From Chloroflexota bacterium (GTDB lineage Bacteria; Chloroflexota; Anaerolineae; J102), in NCBI GenBank assembly GCA_013152585.1, contig JAADGC010000097.1:1-44343 (forward strand): a DNA stretch of 44,343 bases, in the 5' to 3' direction. A program made the translations under genes and the position numbers. Positions 17,430 through 27,255 of the stretch are shown in pieces (within the stretch, counting starts at the first letter, position 1; each line of letters opens with the position of its first letter). The notes below the pieces were generated by a model that was not told the origin of the DNA, did not search any database, and saw only the letters and a list, made by a program, of their open reading frames with translations.

Positions 17430-20400
17430 ATGGAATCTGATAATACCTATCCCTCAAACAAGCGATGGCGACCGAAAATTTTGCTTTCATCTTTGCCTGC
17501 TTCTTTGTCGGCATGGCAACGTGTTGCGGTGATCGGCCTGAGCTTGGCGTTGCTGTTCTTGCCGGTCGCCTTGCAGCGAGTGCATGCTGGCAATGCTGAT
17601 GCTCCCTTACAGGTGCGCCTATTGGGCCAATGTGCCGATGCCGCTGGCCTGGGCATCTTGCGATTCGGCCTGGGAACCGATGCAACCAGTGTCAATAATG
17701 GCACCTTCGCCGTGTCGGGCATCCCTGTTGCCGCCACCATTGCCGAGGTTTGGCTGTATTGGAATGGCGCCGACACCGGCAGTACGCCAGAGGACAATCC
17801 CCTGCTATTCAATCCCAGCTTGCACGATGGAGACCCGACGCTGACACTCAACGGCAACTCCGTTCCGGCGCCCGTACGCCTGGGAGGGCCGGCTGACTGG
17901 GTGCCCGGCCGTTTTGCCTATGCCTACAAGGCTGAGGTATCCAGCATTGTCACGGGGAACGGCAATTATGTGCTGGGCCAGATGGACAACCTGGATCAAT
18001 ACAACAACGGCGCCGAGCTGGTGGTCCTGTACCGAGATGCGGCTTTGGCCCCTACGTTAATCGGTTTGGCGGAAGGGCTTGATCTGGCAGTCGGGAATAG
18101 CGCTCCCGTCAGTGGACCCGGCACGCAGGTAGTCGTCTATGCGTTCGATGCCGATATCAGCGCCCGCGTGGCCGACCTCAACGTCTTTTTGGGTGCCGCC
18201 GGGGTGAGCGCACAGAATGAGACTGCCCTGTGGACTCAAACAGGAACCGGGACCCCTCCCGCCGGCTCTATCGTCCTTGCTGTTGGCGCTACCGAGGTTC
18301 CCAATCCCTTCTCTGGCCTGGGGAATCAAGGTTACAGCGGTTATTGGGATAGTTTCAGCCAGACCGTGACGGTTCCGGCCGGGGCAACCTGGCTGGCGGT
18401 GCAGGTTGAGTCTAAAGATATTGATGGGCCGCAGTTGGAGTGGGTGGGTGCCACGATAGCTCTTTCTCTGGCGTGTCTGGGTGTCACCAGCACGCCCACA
18501 CCCACACCCACACCCCTGCCCACCAACACGCCTACACCATCGGCTCTGTCTACCAACACGCCCACACCCACGCCCCCGCCCACCAAAACATCCACACCTA
18601 CTCCCACCGCCACGCCCACCAACGGTCTTTGTGTGCCTACGCCGGACCCGTACGAAATCGACGATACCGCCGGACAGGCTACCGCACTCAGCCCCGGTTC
18701 CACTCAGATGCACGCCTTCAATACCGCCGTTGATGAAGACTGGCTGATCGTAGAACTGATCCCGGGCTATCTCTATACATTCCCCATCGAGCTCGTGGGC
18801 GCCGCGGCTGCCGTTCATGTCGAACTGCGCGCCCCTGACGGCATTCAGGTGCTGGCAGCGACGGATGTCACACCGGCCCAACCGCACGGGCTCATCAACT
18901 GGCCGGCCTTGGAACGGGGCTTCTATTTCCTGCGCATGAGTGTCATCGGCACCGCGTATGGGTGTGACACCGGCTACACCGTGGCCATGATCGAGCTTCC
19001 ACCCACGCCTTCATGCCCGCTCCCTGACCCCATGGAACCGAATAACCGCTGGGAGGATGCCATCCCTCTCACCGTCAATGATCCGCCGTTGTCTCTGGCA
19101 TTCGAGGGAGATGGCGACGAGGACTGGTTCAAATTCAGTGCCCAGGCAGGCAGCACCTACACTATCACGACTTCCAATTTAGCGGCTGGTGTGGGGGGCA
19201 ACACAGACACGATTCTGTTCTTATTCCTGCCGCCGCAGTTTGCCGAGGCTGATGCCGTTACTTTCAGTGATGATTTTGACAGCACGTTGGCCAGCCGGAT
19301 CGTCTGGCGGGCAGAGACAAATGGTGTTGCTTACATCAAGGCGCGCGATTATTGGCGCCGCGATAGCTGCCGGAGTTACGACCTCAGCCTCGACGGAGAA
19401 TATCGCAGCTACGTCCCCCTGATCATTTTGCCGGTGACCACGCCTACACCGGTTCCCAACCCTACGCTCATCCCTACCCCGACACCCACCCCTCAGTCCG
19501 GGTCCTTCACCATTATGGGTTTCCCAGACGGTGGCGGGCGTATGCTGAAGGGCGTGGCCGTCAACAGCATCACACATCGTGTATACGCCAGCAGCCGCAA
19601 TACGGATACGGTATTGGTCATGGATGGCATCACCGGACAGCGTCTGGCTGAAATACCCGTGTGCGATCAACCGTTTGGTCTGGAGGTTAACAAACGCACC
19701 AACACAGTCTATGTCGCCTGTTTCGGTGACGCCAACGTGGCCATCATCGACGGCGCCACCAACCAGCTCAACCTCATCCGCCACGTGGGGCCGGAACCGA
19801 CCTTTGTGGCCGTGAACGAGCAAACCAACAAGATCTTTGTTGTCCTGCATGGCATCAACGGTGTGGCCGTGATCAACGGCAATTGGAACAAAGTCGAGCG
19901 TTATCTCGGTGCCGGTCGTGGCGCATTTAGCGTCGCTGTCAACGAAGTTCTGAATCGCATCTACGTCACCAATCGGGACGATGCCTCGGTGTACACATTT
20001 GATGGCAAGACCTGGCATGAACTCGATCAGCAGCGGGTATGGCCCGCTCAACCGGCCAATGTCCCTTTTGCTCTGGGCTTTAACCCGATCACACAGCGCT
20101 TGTATGTCAGCTTTGCCACGAACGGCTTGCTCAAGACCATCGCCGTGTATAAAGCTGCCCTCGATGGTTTGGTGCGGATGGCCACCATCAAGGTGGGCGA
20201 GGGCGGGGGGGACGCCGCCGGACGCTTGGGTGTCAACCCCACGGCCAATCATGTCATCGTTCCCAACACGGCCGATAATACCCTTTCGGTGATCGACGGC
20301 GCTACAAACACGGTCTTGGCCACGGTCCCCGTAGGCAGAGAACCGTTCGGTATCGATGTTGATGCCGTAGTCAATCGCATCTATGTCGGTATGCGCCGGG

Positions 20401-20435
20401 ATCAAAGCCTGTGGGGCATTCCCGACACGTATTGA
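17430..20435 (+). CDS. Secreted surface protein: N-terminal domain, two PPC domains, YVTN propeller
   Basis: 1,001 residues. Long N-region then a hydrophobic signal at about 32-52 ending HAG. N-terminal beta domain (about 55-350; AEVWLYWNGAD, FAYAYKAEVS, GAELVVLY, GLAEGLDLAVG), reminiscent of DUF3344-type surface domains. A Thr-Pro linker (353-398), two bacterial pre-peptidase C-terminal (PPC) domains beginning DPYEIDD (406) and DPMEPNN (533), the motif YVPLII (660), a second Thr-Pro linker, and a YVTN-type beta-propeller from about 708 to the end (VNSITHRVYASSRN, VNEVLNRIYVTNRD). No catalytic domain or cell-wall anchor is visible. It is a paralogue of the next protein at both ends. The ATG has only a weak AGAGAAG site. 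Confidence 0.85.
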   Translation: MESDNTYPSNKRWRPKILLSSLPASLSAWQRVAVIGLSLALLFLPVALQRVHAGNADAPLQVRLLGQCADAAGLGILRFGLGTDATSVNNGTFAVSGIPVAATIAEVWLYWNGADTGSTPEDNPLLFNPSLHDGDPTLTLNGNSVPAPVRLGGPADWVPGRFAYAYKAEVSSIVTGNGNYVLGQMDNLDQYNNGAELVVLYRDAALAPTLIGLAEGLDLAVGNSAPVSGPGTQVVVYAFDADISARVADLNVFLGAAGVSAQNETALWTQTGTGTPPAGSIVLAVGATEVPNPFSGLGNQGYSGYWDSFSQTVTVPAGATWLAVQVESKDIDGPQLEWVGATIALSLACLGVTSTPTPTPTPLPTNTPTPSALSTNTPTPTPPPTKTSTPTPTATPTNGLCVPTPDPYEIDDTAGQATALSPGSTQMHAFNTAVDEDWLIVELIPGYLYTFPIELVGAAAAVHVELRAPDGIQVLAATDVTPAQPHGLINWPALERGFYFLRMSVIGTAYGCDTGYTVAMIELPPTPSCPLPDPMEPNNRWEDAIPLTVNDPPLSLAFEGDGDEDWFKFSAQAGSTYTITTSNLAAGVGGNTDTILFLFLPPQFAEADAVTFSDDFDSTLASRIVWRAETNGVAYIKARDYWRRDSCRSYDLSLDGEYRSYVPLIILPVTTPTPVPNPTLIPTPTPTPQSGSFTIMGFPDGGGRMLKGVAVNSITHRVYASSRNTDTVLVMDGITGQRLAEIPVCDQPFGLEVNKRTNTVYVACFGDANVAIIDGATNQLNLIRHVGPEPTFVAVNEQTNKIFVVLHGINGVAVINGNWNKVERYLGAGRGAFSVAVNEVLNRIYVTNRDDASVYTFDGKTWHELDQQRVWPAQPANVPFALGFNPITQRLYVSFATNGLLKTIAVYKAALDGLVRMATIKVGEGGGDAAGRLGVNPTANHVIVPNTADNTLSVIDGATNTVLATVPVGREPFGIDVDAVVNRIYVGMRRDQSLWGIPDTY
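18487..18625 (+). repeat. Low-complexity Thr-Pro linker coding repeat
   Basis: Short CACACCC/CACGCCC tandem units encode the TPTPTP linker. Similar runs occur at about 19440-19495, 28868-28955 and 29380-29475 in the paralogous pair. Such runs are prone to slippage in replication and assembly. Confidence 0.7.
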
Positions 20436-20590
20436 AGCAGCCTTAACATAAGGCATTTTTAACCACAGATGTTATCGTTTTTTAGGCTGGTTTCCTTTTG
20501 ATTCTGTGAAAATCTGTGCGAATCTGTGGTCGAAATAGAAAACACCAGTGTCCAGTCATGAATTGAGTCGTTACATACCATAACTTTAGT

Positions 20591-20631
20591 GCACAAGTTG
20601 CGTCATCAGTACTGACGCAGGCTTATTGTGC
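20591..20631. repeat. Extended hairpin with nested arms
   Basis: Outer arms GCACAA (20591-20596) and TTGTGC (20626-20631); inner arms TGCGTCA (20599-20605) and TGACGCA (20613-20619). The centre contains TCAGTACTGA, itself a perfect palindrome. No T-run follows; could be an operator or an RNA structure in the leader. Confidence 0.5.
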
Positions 20632-20641
20632 CTTCTACAAA

Positions 20642-20716
20642 ATGACTGGAGTCTGGCGAAAATCAAACTCACGGCTTAGCAACGCATTTCTGACCCGAAT
20701 GACCCGAATTATCGGG
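20642..20716 (+). repeat. Upstream repeat shared by the paired surface protein genes, copy 2
   Basis: Counterpart of 17241-17315, with a direct duplication of GACCCGAAT near its end. CTGGCGAAAATCA also appears on the minus strand at 42072-42084. Confidence 0.7.
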
Positions 20717-20837
20717 CTTGCTGCACTTCTGACCACCTCCCGCATGTCAACAACGGGAACTCATTTTTGGACGTTTCCTTAGCCTCATCTTTCTACGGCC
20801 CAGGGGGCTGCCCGTACCAATATCAGGAGATAGAATA

Positions 20838-23800
20838 ATGAATCAGATATTATCAACTGTTGGTTCACCAGTACCCTTCATCCAGCAGAATCGGCGCCTC
20901 TTGCGATTGCTGACGTTGGCCTCGCTGAGCTTGGTGCTGGCGCTGGTGCTACTCTATACGGCGATCATCACGCCCGTTTGGGCCGGTGATGCGGACAAGC
21001 CTCTGGAAGCCACGATGTATGGCACCTGCCAGGATACAAGTGGTCTGGGCGTGCTCATGGCTGGCACCGGCCTGGATGGTTACGGAACCGTGTCCGGCAC
21101 CGTCAACATCAATGTGCCCGGTACTGTGGTTTCGGCCACGGTGTATTACAACGGCTCCGATGATGATAGCCTCGGTGCAGATACCGATGTGACCTTTAAC
21201 AGTATACCACTCTCTGGCACGCTGGCCGGGGGCCCCGCTTTGTGGGATGTCGGCCAGTGGAGCTATGCTTATAAGATAGATGTGACGGCGCTGGTATCGT
21301 CGGGGCCTGGCACCTACACCCTCGATGGTGTTGAAGCGGCGCTGCAGAGCGGCTTCGCTACCTTCGTAAACGGCTGGGAATTGGTCGTTCTGTATGCCGA
21401 TCCGACCCGCAAACCCTACGCCGTGGGCATCGCCCAGGGGCTGGACCTGGCATTAGGTTCGAACGGTCCGGCCAGCGGGCCCGGCATCGATCCGGTGGTA
21501 TTCCCCTTCAATCCTGCCGCCATCACCCGCACGGCCGACCTCATCTCCGTGGCTGGCGGCGTGACATCCAGCACGAATCCCACAGCGTTGTATTATGAAT
21601 TTGGTTACGGCACGGCGCCTTTCACCTCCACAGACATCTACACCACCGGGACTTTGTTGGCCGACAACCCCTTCCAGGCCACCGATGGCAAATATTGGGA
21701 TACCTATACAGCCACCGTCGATATTCCGCCCGATGTCACCTATCTCATTGTGCAAGCACAATCGAAAGATGATCTGACACCGGCCGCTCTGGAATGGATA
21801 CTGCAATCCCTCGCCCTGCCCGATGCCTGCCCAGAGATCGATGTGCGCAAGGTCCGCACCGCACCTCCGGATGGCATAGCAGGCGTCGGCGATACCATCA
21901 CATTTGATGTCGGCGTCGAGAATATCGGTAATACCGAACTCATTACCGTGCCTCTTGTGGATGACTTCGATCCCGCCTATCTCGACTTTAGCAACAGCAC
22001 ACCGGCGGCGCCTGATGCCCAGGCCAGTGGCGTGCTCACCTGGACCGATATCAGCGGTGCGGGTTCGATGATGCCCAGCGACATCATCACCTACACGCTC
22101 TCCTTTACCGGCACGAACCCCACTGTGCTGGCAACCATTAATACGGCCACCGCCCAGGCCACCGATTTCAATCTCGGACAGACCCCACCTGTCACCGACA
22201 CAGACAGCGTCGAGATCGTTGCCGACATGGTCGTGCGCAAGAAAGCCTCGGCCATTGCCGATCAGGGGAATGGCATCTATCAGGTTGTTTATCAGATCGC
22301 TGTAGTGAACGGCAGTGTTATTTCCCAAACCTATGATTTGACCGACACATTCGGCTTTGATGTTGACTTTACTGTGGTCACCACGCCCACGGTCACTACC
22401 GATGCCGGCGTCACACCGGATTCCACCTTTACCGGCGCGGCGCCCAACACCCATCTCGCCTCGGGTGTGGGCATCTCCGCCGAAGCGACGCATACCTGGA
22501 CGATCACCGTACTGGTTGATGCCAGCGCCGATGCCAGCCCCGCCACGGCAATCGACGCCTGTGATCCCACGGCGCCCACATCTGCGACAGGCCTGTATAA
22601 TCAGACCGACATGGTATCCGGCGGCATTCCGCATAACGCCGACGCCTGTCCATCGGGCGATACATCGGTGGTGTTCAGTAAAGAGGCGGGGGCCATTGCC
22701 GATCATGGCAGCGGCCTGTACAGCACCAAATACGCGATTGTCGTTCATAACACCGGTCTGGCTGCCACGACCTACGATTTATCCGACGCCTTTGATTTCG
22801 ATCTGCAGTTCACTGTAGTCACCACGCCCACCGTCACTACCGACGCCGGGGTCACGCCTGATCCTACCTTTATGGGGAGTGCCCCCAACACCCATCTCGC
22901 CTCGACGGTGAGCATTGGGCCCGGCGCTACGCACACCTGGACCATCGAAGTTCTGATTGATGCCAGTACCGATCCCGATCCCGTCGCCGCGTTCGCGGCC
23001 TGCGATCCATTGCATCCCACGCCCGGTGACGGTCTATTCAATGAAGCCGAGCTCACGGTCAACGGCATTCCCAACACCGAAGATGCCTGCCCATCCGGCG
23101 ACGTGCCGGTCATCATCCGCAAAGAGGGCTCGGCCATCGCTAAACTGGCCAATGGCTACTACCGCGTGTCGTATGACATTGTCGTGCGCAATATCGGCCC
23201 CCTGGCCACCGTGTACGATCTAAGCGATAGCTTTGGCTTTGATCCCAGCTTCAATGTGGTCGGCTCGCCCACGGTCACTACCGACGCTGGGGTGACGCCC
23301 AATCCCGGTTACACCGGATATGTGCCGAACGATGGCCTGGCGACGGCCGTGGGGCTGCCTGTGGGCGGCGTACACACCTGGACTATCTCGGTCGATGTCG
23401 ATATTCAGGGCCAGAGTGGCCGTATTTTCGATTGTACGGTCGATAATCCTGTCAGTGGTCAGGGCTTTTACAACGATGCCTTCGTCACCGTCAACGGCAT
23501 TCCCGTCGACGAACCCGCCTGCCCGGCCAATACCCTGATCTCCAAAGAAGCCTCGGCTATCGCCGATCATGGCAACGGCCTGTACAGCGTGGTATACGAG
23601 ATCAAGGTGCAAAACACCGCGGCGATCTCCACTACCTACAATCTTACCGACACCTTTGACTTCGATGGTGATTTCGCGATCGTGGGCCAGCCGGCCGTCA
23701 GCACCGATGCCGGCGTGACTCCCAATCCCGCCTTCAGCGGTAGCGCCCCCAACGAAGAACTGGCCAGCGGCGTGACGCTTTTGGGCAATACGACCCACAC

Positions 23801-26800
23801 CTGGACTATTAAAGTCCTGGTCGATGCCAGCGTCGATCCTAATCCGCCCGCAGCCATCGACGCTTGTGATCCCGGCAACCCCACCCCTGGTACCGGCCTC
23901 TTCAACCAATCCGAGCTCACAGTGAACGGTGTGCCCACCACGGCCGACGCCTGCCCTTCCGACGGCACCAAGGTGGTGTTCCGCAAGACGGCCGGCCGCA
24001 TCGTCCAGGTGGGGACGGATCAGTATCGGGTGGCATACGACATCGTCATCCAAAACACGGGCACGGTTTCCACCACCTACAATCTCACCGACACCTTCGG
24101 TTTCGAAAGTGTCTTTAGCGTGGTGGGACAACCTGTGGTGACCACCAATGCCGGTGTGACGCCTAATCCGGCATTTACCGGCAGTGCCCCCAACGAAGAG
24201 CTGGCCAGTAATGTCACCATCCTGTCCACCGCCACCCACACCTGGACCATTGCTGTGGTGGTAGATACCAGCAGCGCTGCCGATAAGGTTGGTGTGTGCG
24301 ATCCCAACAATCCTGTGCCCAACACAGGCCTGTACAACGAATCTGAACTCACCGTCAACGGCATTCCCAACACCGAAGACGCCTGCCCGAATGCTGATAC
24401 CGGCGCCATTGGTGACTATCTGTGGTACGATAGCAATGAAGATGGTATTCAGGATATCACCGAATCCGGCATCGCCAATGTCACGCTTGAGTTGTGGCTC
24501 GATAACGACGGCAGTGGCGTGATCAATCCCATTACCGATACCCTGGTGAGCACCACGGCCACCGGCGCCGACGGCGGCTACATCTTTAAAAACCTGTCAT
24601 CGGGTGATTATCTGGTCGATGTCACCGACACGAAGGGCATCCTCGCCGGCTATAACCTCACCAGTGGCCCACAAAGCCAACCCGTTCCCTTTGCCTATTC
24701 CCTGGCTGCGGACGAAATAGTTCGCGACGCCGACTTTGGCTACGTGCTACCCACCGGTCCCGGCACAGCCGTGGTCGGTGACACCGTCTGGTACGATCCC
24801 AACCAGAACGGCGTGCGCGACCCCGGCGAAACAGGGATTCCCGGTGTCACGCTCGCCCTGAAAGATTTCGGCACAGACGGCATTCCCGGCAATGGCGACG
24901 ATAACGTCATCACCATTGATATTAGTGACATCAACGGCAACTACCTCATCGCCAACGTGTCTCCGGGCAACTACTATGTGGATGCCGTGGCCGGTGTGCC
25001 CGGTGGGGTCAGCCCTTCCAGCGGCGCCCCCGATCCCACAGCGCCCTTCAGCGTTGTGGCGGGCGATCAATATCTCGATGCCGACATCGGCTACGTGCTC
25101 GACACGCCCTCCGAGATCGCCGGTACGGTGTGGAACGACACGCCGAACAAGAACGGTATTCTTGACGAAGCGGGTTCCCCCGGGTTCCCCAGCGTCAGCG
25201 TCGATCTGCTCGATAGCGGCGGCAACATCATCGCCACCAACACCACCGATACCAATGGCGATTTCGACTTCCCCGGCTTGCCCGCCGGCACCTATCAAGT
25301 ACAGGTTTCCGATACCCAAAACGTGCTCGATGACTTCGTTCCCACCGTCATCATTGGCGGCACGGCCAATGGCACCAACAAAGCCCAACCCTACACCGTC
25401 GTTCTCCCCTCCAACACCATCAACACCACAGCCGACTTCGGCTATGTGTTCGACGGCCAGACCGGCTACGGCGGCATCATCGGCAACCAGGTCTGGTATG
25501 ATGTGGATGGCAACGGCATCTTCGGGTCCGGCGATGTCGGGATCGAGGGGGTCACGGTTGATCTGCTCGATAGTCTGGGACAGGTCATTACCGGCACCAC
25601 CACCGGCGCTTCTGGAGACTACGTCTTCACCAGTCGGCCCCCTGGCAGCTACCAAGTGCAAGTCACCGATGCGTACAACATCCTCGCTGGCACGATTCCC
25701 ACCATCTACCCGGCCAATCAGACGGCCGACAACAGCAACAAAATCCAGCCCTACAGCATCTCCCTGCCCACCGACGGCATCAACATGACCGCCGACTTTG
25801 GCTACACGCGGCCCGCGGCCATTGGCGACTTTGTGTGGTACGATGCCAATGGCAACGGTATCCAGAATGTAGGGGAGCCCGGCATCGCCAACGTCACCCT
25901 CGATCTGTACACGGTGGGGATCGACGGCTTGATTGGCACCGGCGACGATGTCTTCATCGATTCCACCGCCACCGATGCCGACGGCGGCTATCTCTTCCGG
26001 TATCTGCCTGCCGACGATTATTATGTGGACGTGACCGATCTCAGCGGTCAGTTGAGCACTTACACCCAGATCACAACCAACCAGGCTCAGACGGACCCCA
26101 CCGGCATCATTCCGCTCGCTGTTGGTCGGGTCTTCAAAGATGCCGACTTCGGCTACCGGCAACTGCCACTGGTTCCTGGCAACGCTATTGTCGGCGATAC
26201 AGTGTGGTTCGATGCTGATGTCGACGGCCTGCAGCAGCCCGGCGAGCCCGGCATTCCCGGCGTTACCGTGAACCTGATGGATGTGGGACCTGATGGCATT
26301 GCCGGCACCGGCGATGATGTCCTGGTTGCCATCACGACCACCGATGAGACCGGCAACTATCTCTTTGACACCGTGCCGCCCGGCACTTATGTGGTCGATG
26401 CCATCAGTGGTGTCCCCGGCGGTCTTACGGCGTCACCTGCTGCGCCCGATCCCACCCTATCGTTTATAGTAGCAGCCAATGATCAATATCTGGATGCCGA
26501 CATCGGCTACTACGACACGGCCAATGTGTTAGGCGAAATTGGCGATCTCGTGTTCGAGGATGTCAACCTCAGCAGCCAGTTTGATGTCGGTGACCGGGCT
26601 TTACCTGGCGTGTCCGTCGATCTCATTCGCGATAGCAATGGCAACGGCGCCTGGGATGCTGGCGAGCCGGTCATTGCCACCGACACCACCGACGAAACCG
26701 GCGCCTATCTTTTCACCGGCGTCCCCGCCGACGATTACCTGGTACATATCAGCGACACCAACTCCGTGCTGATCGACTACACCTGGGGCCCTTTGGGCAC

Positions 26801-27170
26801 ACCCGGCGTCAATGATAATTCCCAGGTTGATCCCTATTCCATCCTCAGTTTCGCGGCTGGCGGCAGCAACCTCACCGCCGACTTCGGCTTTGTGCGTGCC
26901 AACCGGGACGACATCGGCGTCATTGGCAACCAGGTGTGGGTCGAATTCGACGGCGACGGCATCTTTGACCCTGCCAACGGCGATGTGGGCCGGGCTGGCG
27001 TCACGGTCGCATTGCTCGATGCGCTGGGACAGCCGATCCACAGCACTACATCCGGTGCTTCCGGCGATTACAGCTTTACCGGGCTGCCCGCCGGGGTTTA
27101 CAGCGTGCAGATAACCGATCTGTTTGGCGTCTTGAGTGCCTTTGGCTCCGCCATCTTCCCCGCCGGGTGA
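20838..27170 (+). CDS. Giant secreted repeat protein, N-terminal part (frameshifted)
   Basis: 2,110 residues up to a TGA in mid-domain. Hydrophobic signal segment at about 20-48. N-terminal domain (about 50-330; SYAYKIDVTALVS, WELVVLYADP, GIAQGLDLALG), clearly paralogous to that of the preceding protein. One DUF11-like domain (335-460), then five ~140-residue repeats (465-1187) each opening like SKEASAIADHGNG and containing TDAGVTP and THTWTI. Then eight SdrD B-like domains (from about 1188; IGDxVWxDxNxxGxxxxGE, LPAGxYxVxV, ADFGY), which bind calcium in family members. The eighth is cut by the stop. The next frame resumes the same domain, so this and 27167-30406 are almost certainly one gene. 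AGGAGATAG precedes the ATG. Likely a surface stalk or adhesin. Confidence 0.85.
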   Translation: MNQILSTVGSPVPFIQQNRRLLRLLTLASLSLVLALVLLYTAIITPVWAGDADKPLEATMYGTCQDTSGLGVLMAGTGLDGYGTVSGTVNINVPGTVVSATVYYNGSDDDSLGADTDVTFNSIPLSGTLAGGPALWDVGQWSYAYKIDVTALVSSGPGTYTLDGVEAALQSGFATFVNGWELVVLYADPTRKPYAVGIAQGLDLALGSNGPASGPGIDPVVFPFNPAAITRTADLISVAGGVTSSTNPTALYYEFGYGTAPFTSTDIYTTGTLLADNPFQATDGKYWDTYTATVDIPPDVTYLIVQAQSKDDLTPAALEWILQSLALPDACPEIDVRKVRTAPPDGIAGVGDTITFDVGVENIGNTELITVPLVDDFDPAYLDFSNSTPAAPDAQASGVLTWTDISGAGSMMPSDIITYTLSFTGTNPTVLATINTATAQATDFNLGQTPPVTDTDSVEIVADMVVRKKASAIADQGNGIYQVVYQIAVVNGSVISQTYDLTDTFGFDVDFTVVTTPTVTTDAGVTPDSTFTGAAPNTHLASGVGISAEATHTWTITVLVDASADASPATAIDACDPTAPTSATGLYNQTDMVSGGIPHNADACPSGDTSVVFSKEAGAIADHGSGLYSTKYAIVVHNTGLAATTYDLSDAFDFDLQFTVVTTPTVTTDAGVTPDPTFMGSAPNTHLASTVSIGPGATHTWTIEVLIDASTDPDPVAAFAACDPLHPTPGDGLFNEAELTVNGIPNTEDACPSGDVPVIIRKEGSAIAKLANGYYRVSYDIVVRNIGPLATVYDLSDSFGFDPSFNVVGSPTVTTDAGVTPNPGYTGYVPNDGLATAVGLPVGGVHTWTISVDVDIQGQSGRIFDCTVDNPVSGQGFYNDAFVTVNGIPVDEPACPANTLISKEASAIADHGNGLYSVVYEIKVQNTAAISTTYNLTDTFDFDGDFAIVGQPAVSTDAGVTPNPAFSGSAPNEELASGVTLLGNTTHTWTIKVLVDASVDPNPPAAIDACDPGNPTPGTGLFNQSELTVNGVPTTADACPSDGTKVVFRKTAGRIVQVGTDQYRVAYDIVIQNTGTVSTTYNLTDTFGFESVFSVVGQPVVTTNAGVTPNPAFTGSAPNEELASNVTILSTATHTWTIAVVVDTSSAADKVGVCDPNNPVPNTGLYNESELTVNGIPNTEDACPNADTGAIGDYLWYDSNEDGIQDITESGIANVTLELWLDNDGSGVINPITDTLVSTTATGADGGYIFKNLSSGDYLVDVTDTKGILAGYNLTSGPQSQPVPFAYSLAADEIVRDADFGYVLPTGPGTAVVGDTVWYDPNQNGVRDPGETGIPGVTLALKDFGTDGIPGNGDDNVITIDISDINGNYLIANVSPGNYYVDAVAGVPGGVSPSSGAPDPTAPFSVVAGDQYLDADIGYVLDTPSEIAGTVWNDTPNKNGILDEAGSPGFPSVSVDLLDSGGNIIATNTTDTNGDFDFPGLPAGTYQVQVSDTQNVLDDFVPTVIIGGTANGTNKAQPYTVVLPSNTINTTADFGYVFDGQTGYGGIIGNQVWYDVDGNGIFGSGDVGIEGVTVDLLDSLGQVITGTTTGASGDYVFTSRPPGSYQVQVTDAYNILAGTIPTIYPANQTADNSNKIQPYSISLPTDGINMTADFGYTRPAAIGDFVWYDANGNGIQNVGEPGIANVTLDLYTVGIDGLIGTGDDVFIDSTATDADGGYLFRYLPADDYYVDVTDLSGQLSTYTQITTNQAQTDPTGIIPLAVGRVFKDADFGYRQLPLVPGNAIVGDTVWFDADVDGLQQPGEPGIPGVTVNLMDVGPDGIAGTGDDVLVAITTTDETGNYLFDTVPPGTYVVDAISGVPGGLTASPAAPDPTLSFIVAANDQYLDADIGYYDTANVLGEIGDLVFEDVNLSSQFDVGDRALPGVSVDLIRDSNGNGAWDAGEPVIATDTTDETGAYLFTGVPADDYLVHISDTNSVLIDYTWGPLGTPGVNDNSQVDPYSILSFAAGGSNLTADFGFVRANRDDIGVIGNQVWVEFDGDGIFDPANGDVGRAGVTVALLDALGQPIHSTTSGASGDYSFTGLPAGVYSVQITDLFGVLSAFGSAIFPAG
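22230..24399 (+). repeat. Five tandem ~430-bp coding repeats
   Basis: Units begin near 22230, 22669, 23107, 23531 and 23969. Blocks such as CACGGTCACTACCGACGC recur almost unchanged between units, indicating recent or homogenised duplication. The DNA identity could also confuse short-read assembly. Confidence 0.75.
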
Positions 27171-27255
27171 GCGACAACAACAACAAGATCCAGCCGTACA
27201 GCATCAGCCTTCCCGCTTCTGCCGCCAATCTGGTTGCCGACTTTGGTTACCAGGC
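24400..27255 (+). repeat. Eight tandem SdrD B-like coding repeats
   Basis: Units start near 24409, 24772, 25117, 25477, 25816, 26188, 26533 and 26920, each encoding an (I/V)GD/GN-x-VW-x-D opening and ending in an A-D-F/I-G-(Y/F) strand. The last unit runs across the frame change at about 27165. Confidence 0.75.
27160..27180 (+). other. Frameshift junction inside the eighth SdrD-like repeat
   Basis: The upstream frame ends GSAIFPAG then TGA (27168-27170). The downstream frame reads VSDNNNKIQPYSISLP from GTG 27167. A sister repeat reads TIYPANQTADNSNKIQPYSI without a break. Adding one G to the GGG at 27165-27167 would restore a single frame. The GTGA overlap could allow re-initiation, but there is no ribosome binding site and no second signal peptide. 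Confidence 0.8.

Larger units (their letters stand above)
20436..20837. other. 402-base intergenic region between paired surface protein genes
   Basis: Contains ACCACAGAT (20462-20470) with a distant ATCTGTGGT (20522-20530), an extended hairpin (20591-20631), the upstream repeat copy 2 (20642-20716) and a good ribosome binding site, AGGAGATAGAATA, right before ATG 20838. No gene is seen. Confidence 0.6.

Noticed and set aside
20462-20530. ACCACAGAT and ATCTGTGGT as a terminator stem
   Set aside because: Arms are only 9 bases with a 51-base loop and no T-run; pairing is possible but weak.
27160-27170. Programmed ribosomal frameshifting to join the two parts of the giant protein
   Set aside because: No slippery heptamer, stem-loop or internal ribosome binding site at the junction; a simple one-base indel explains it.
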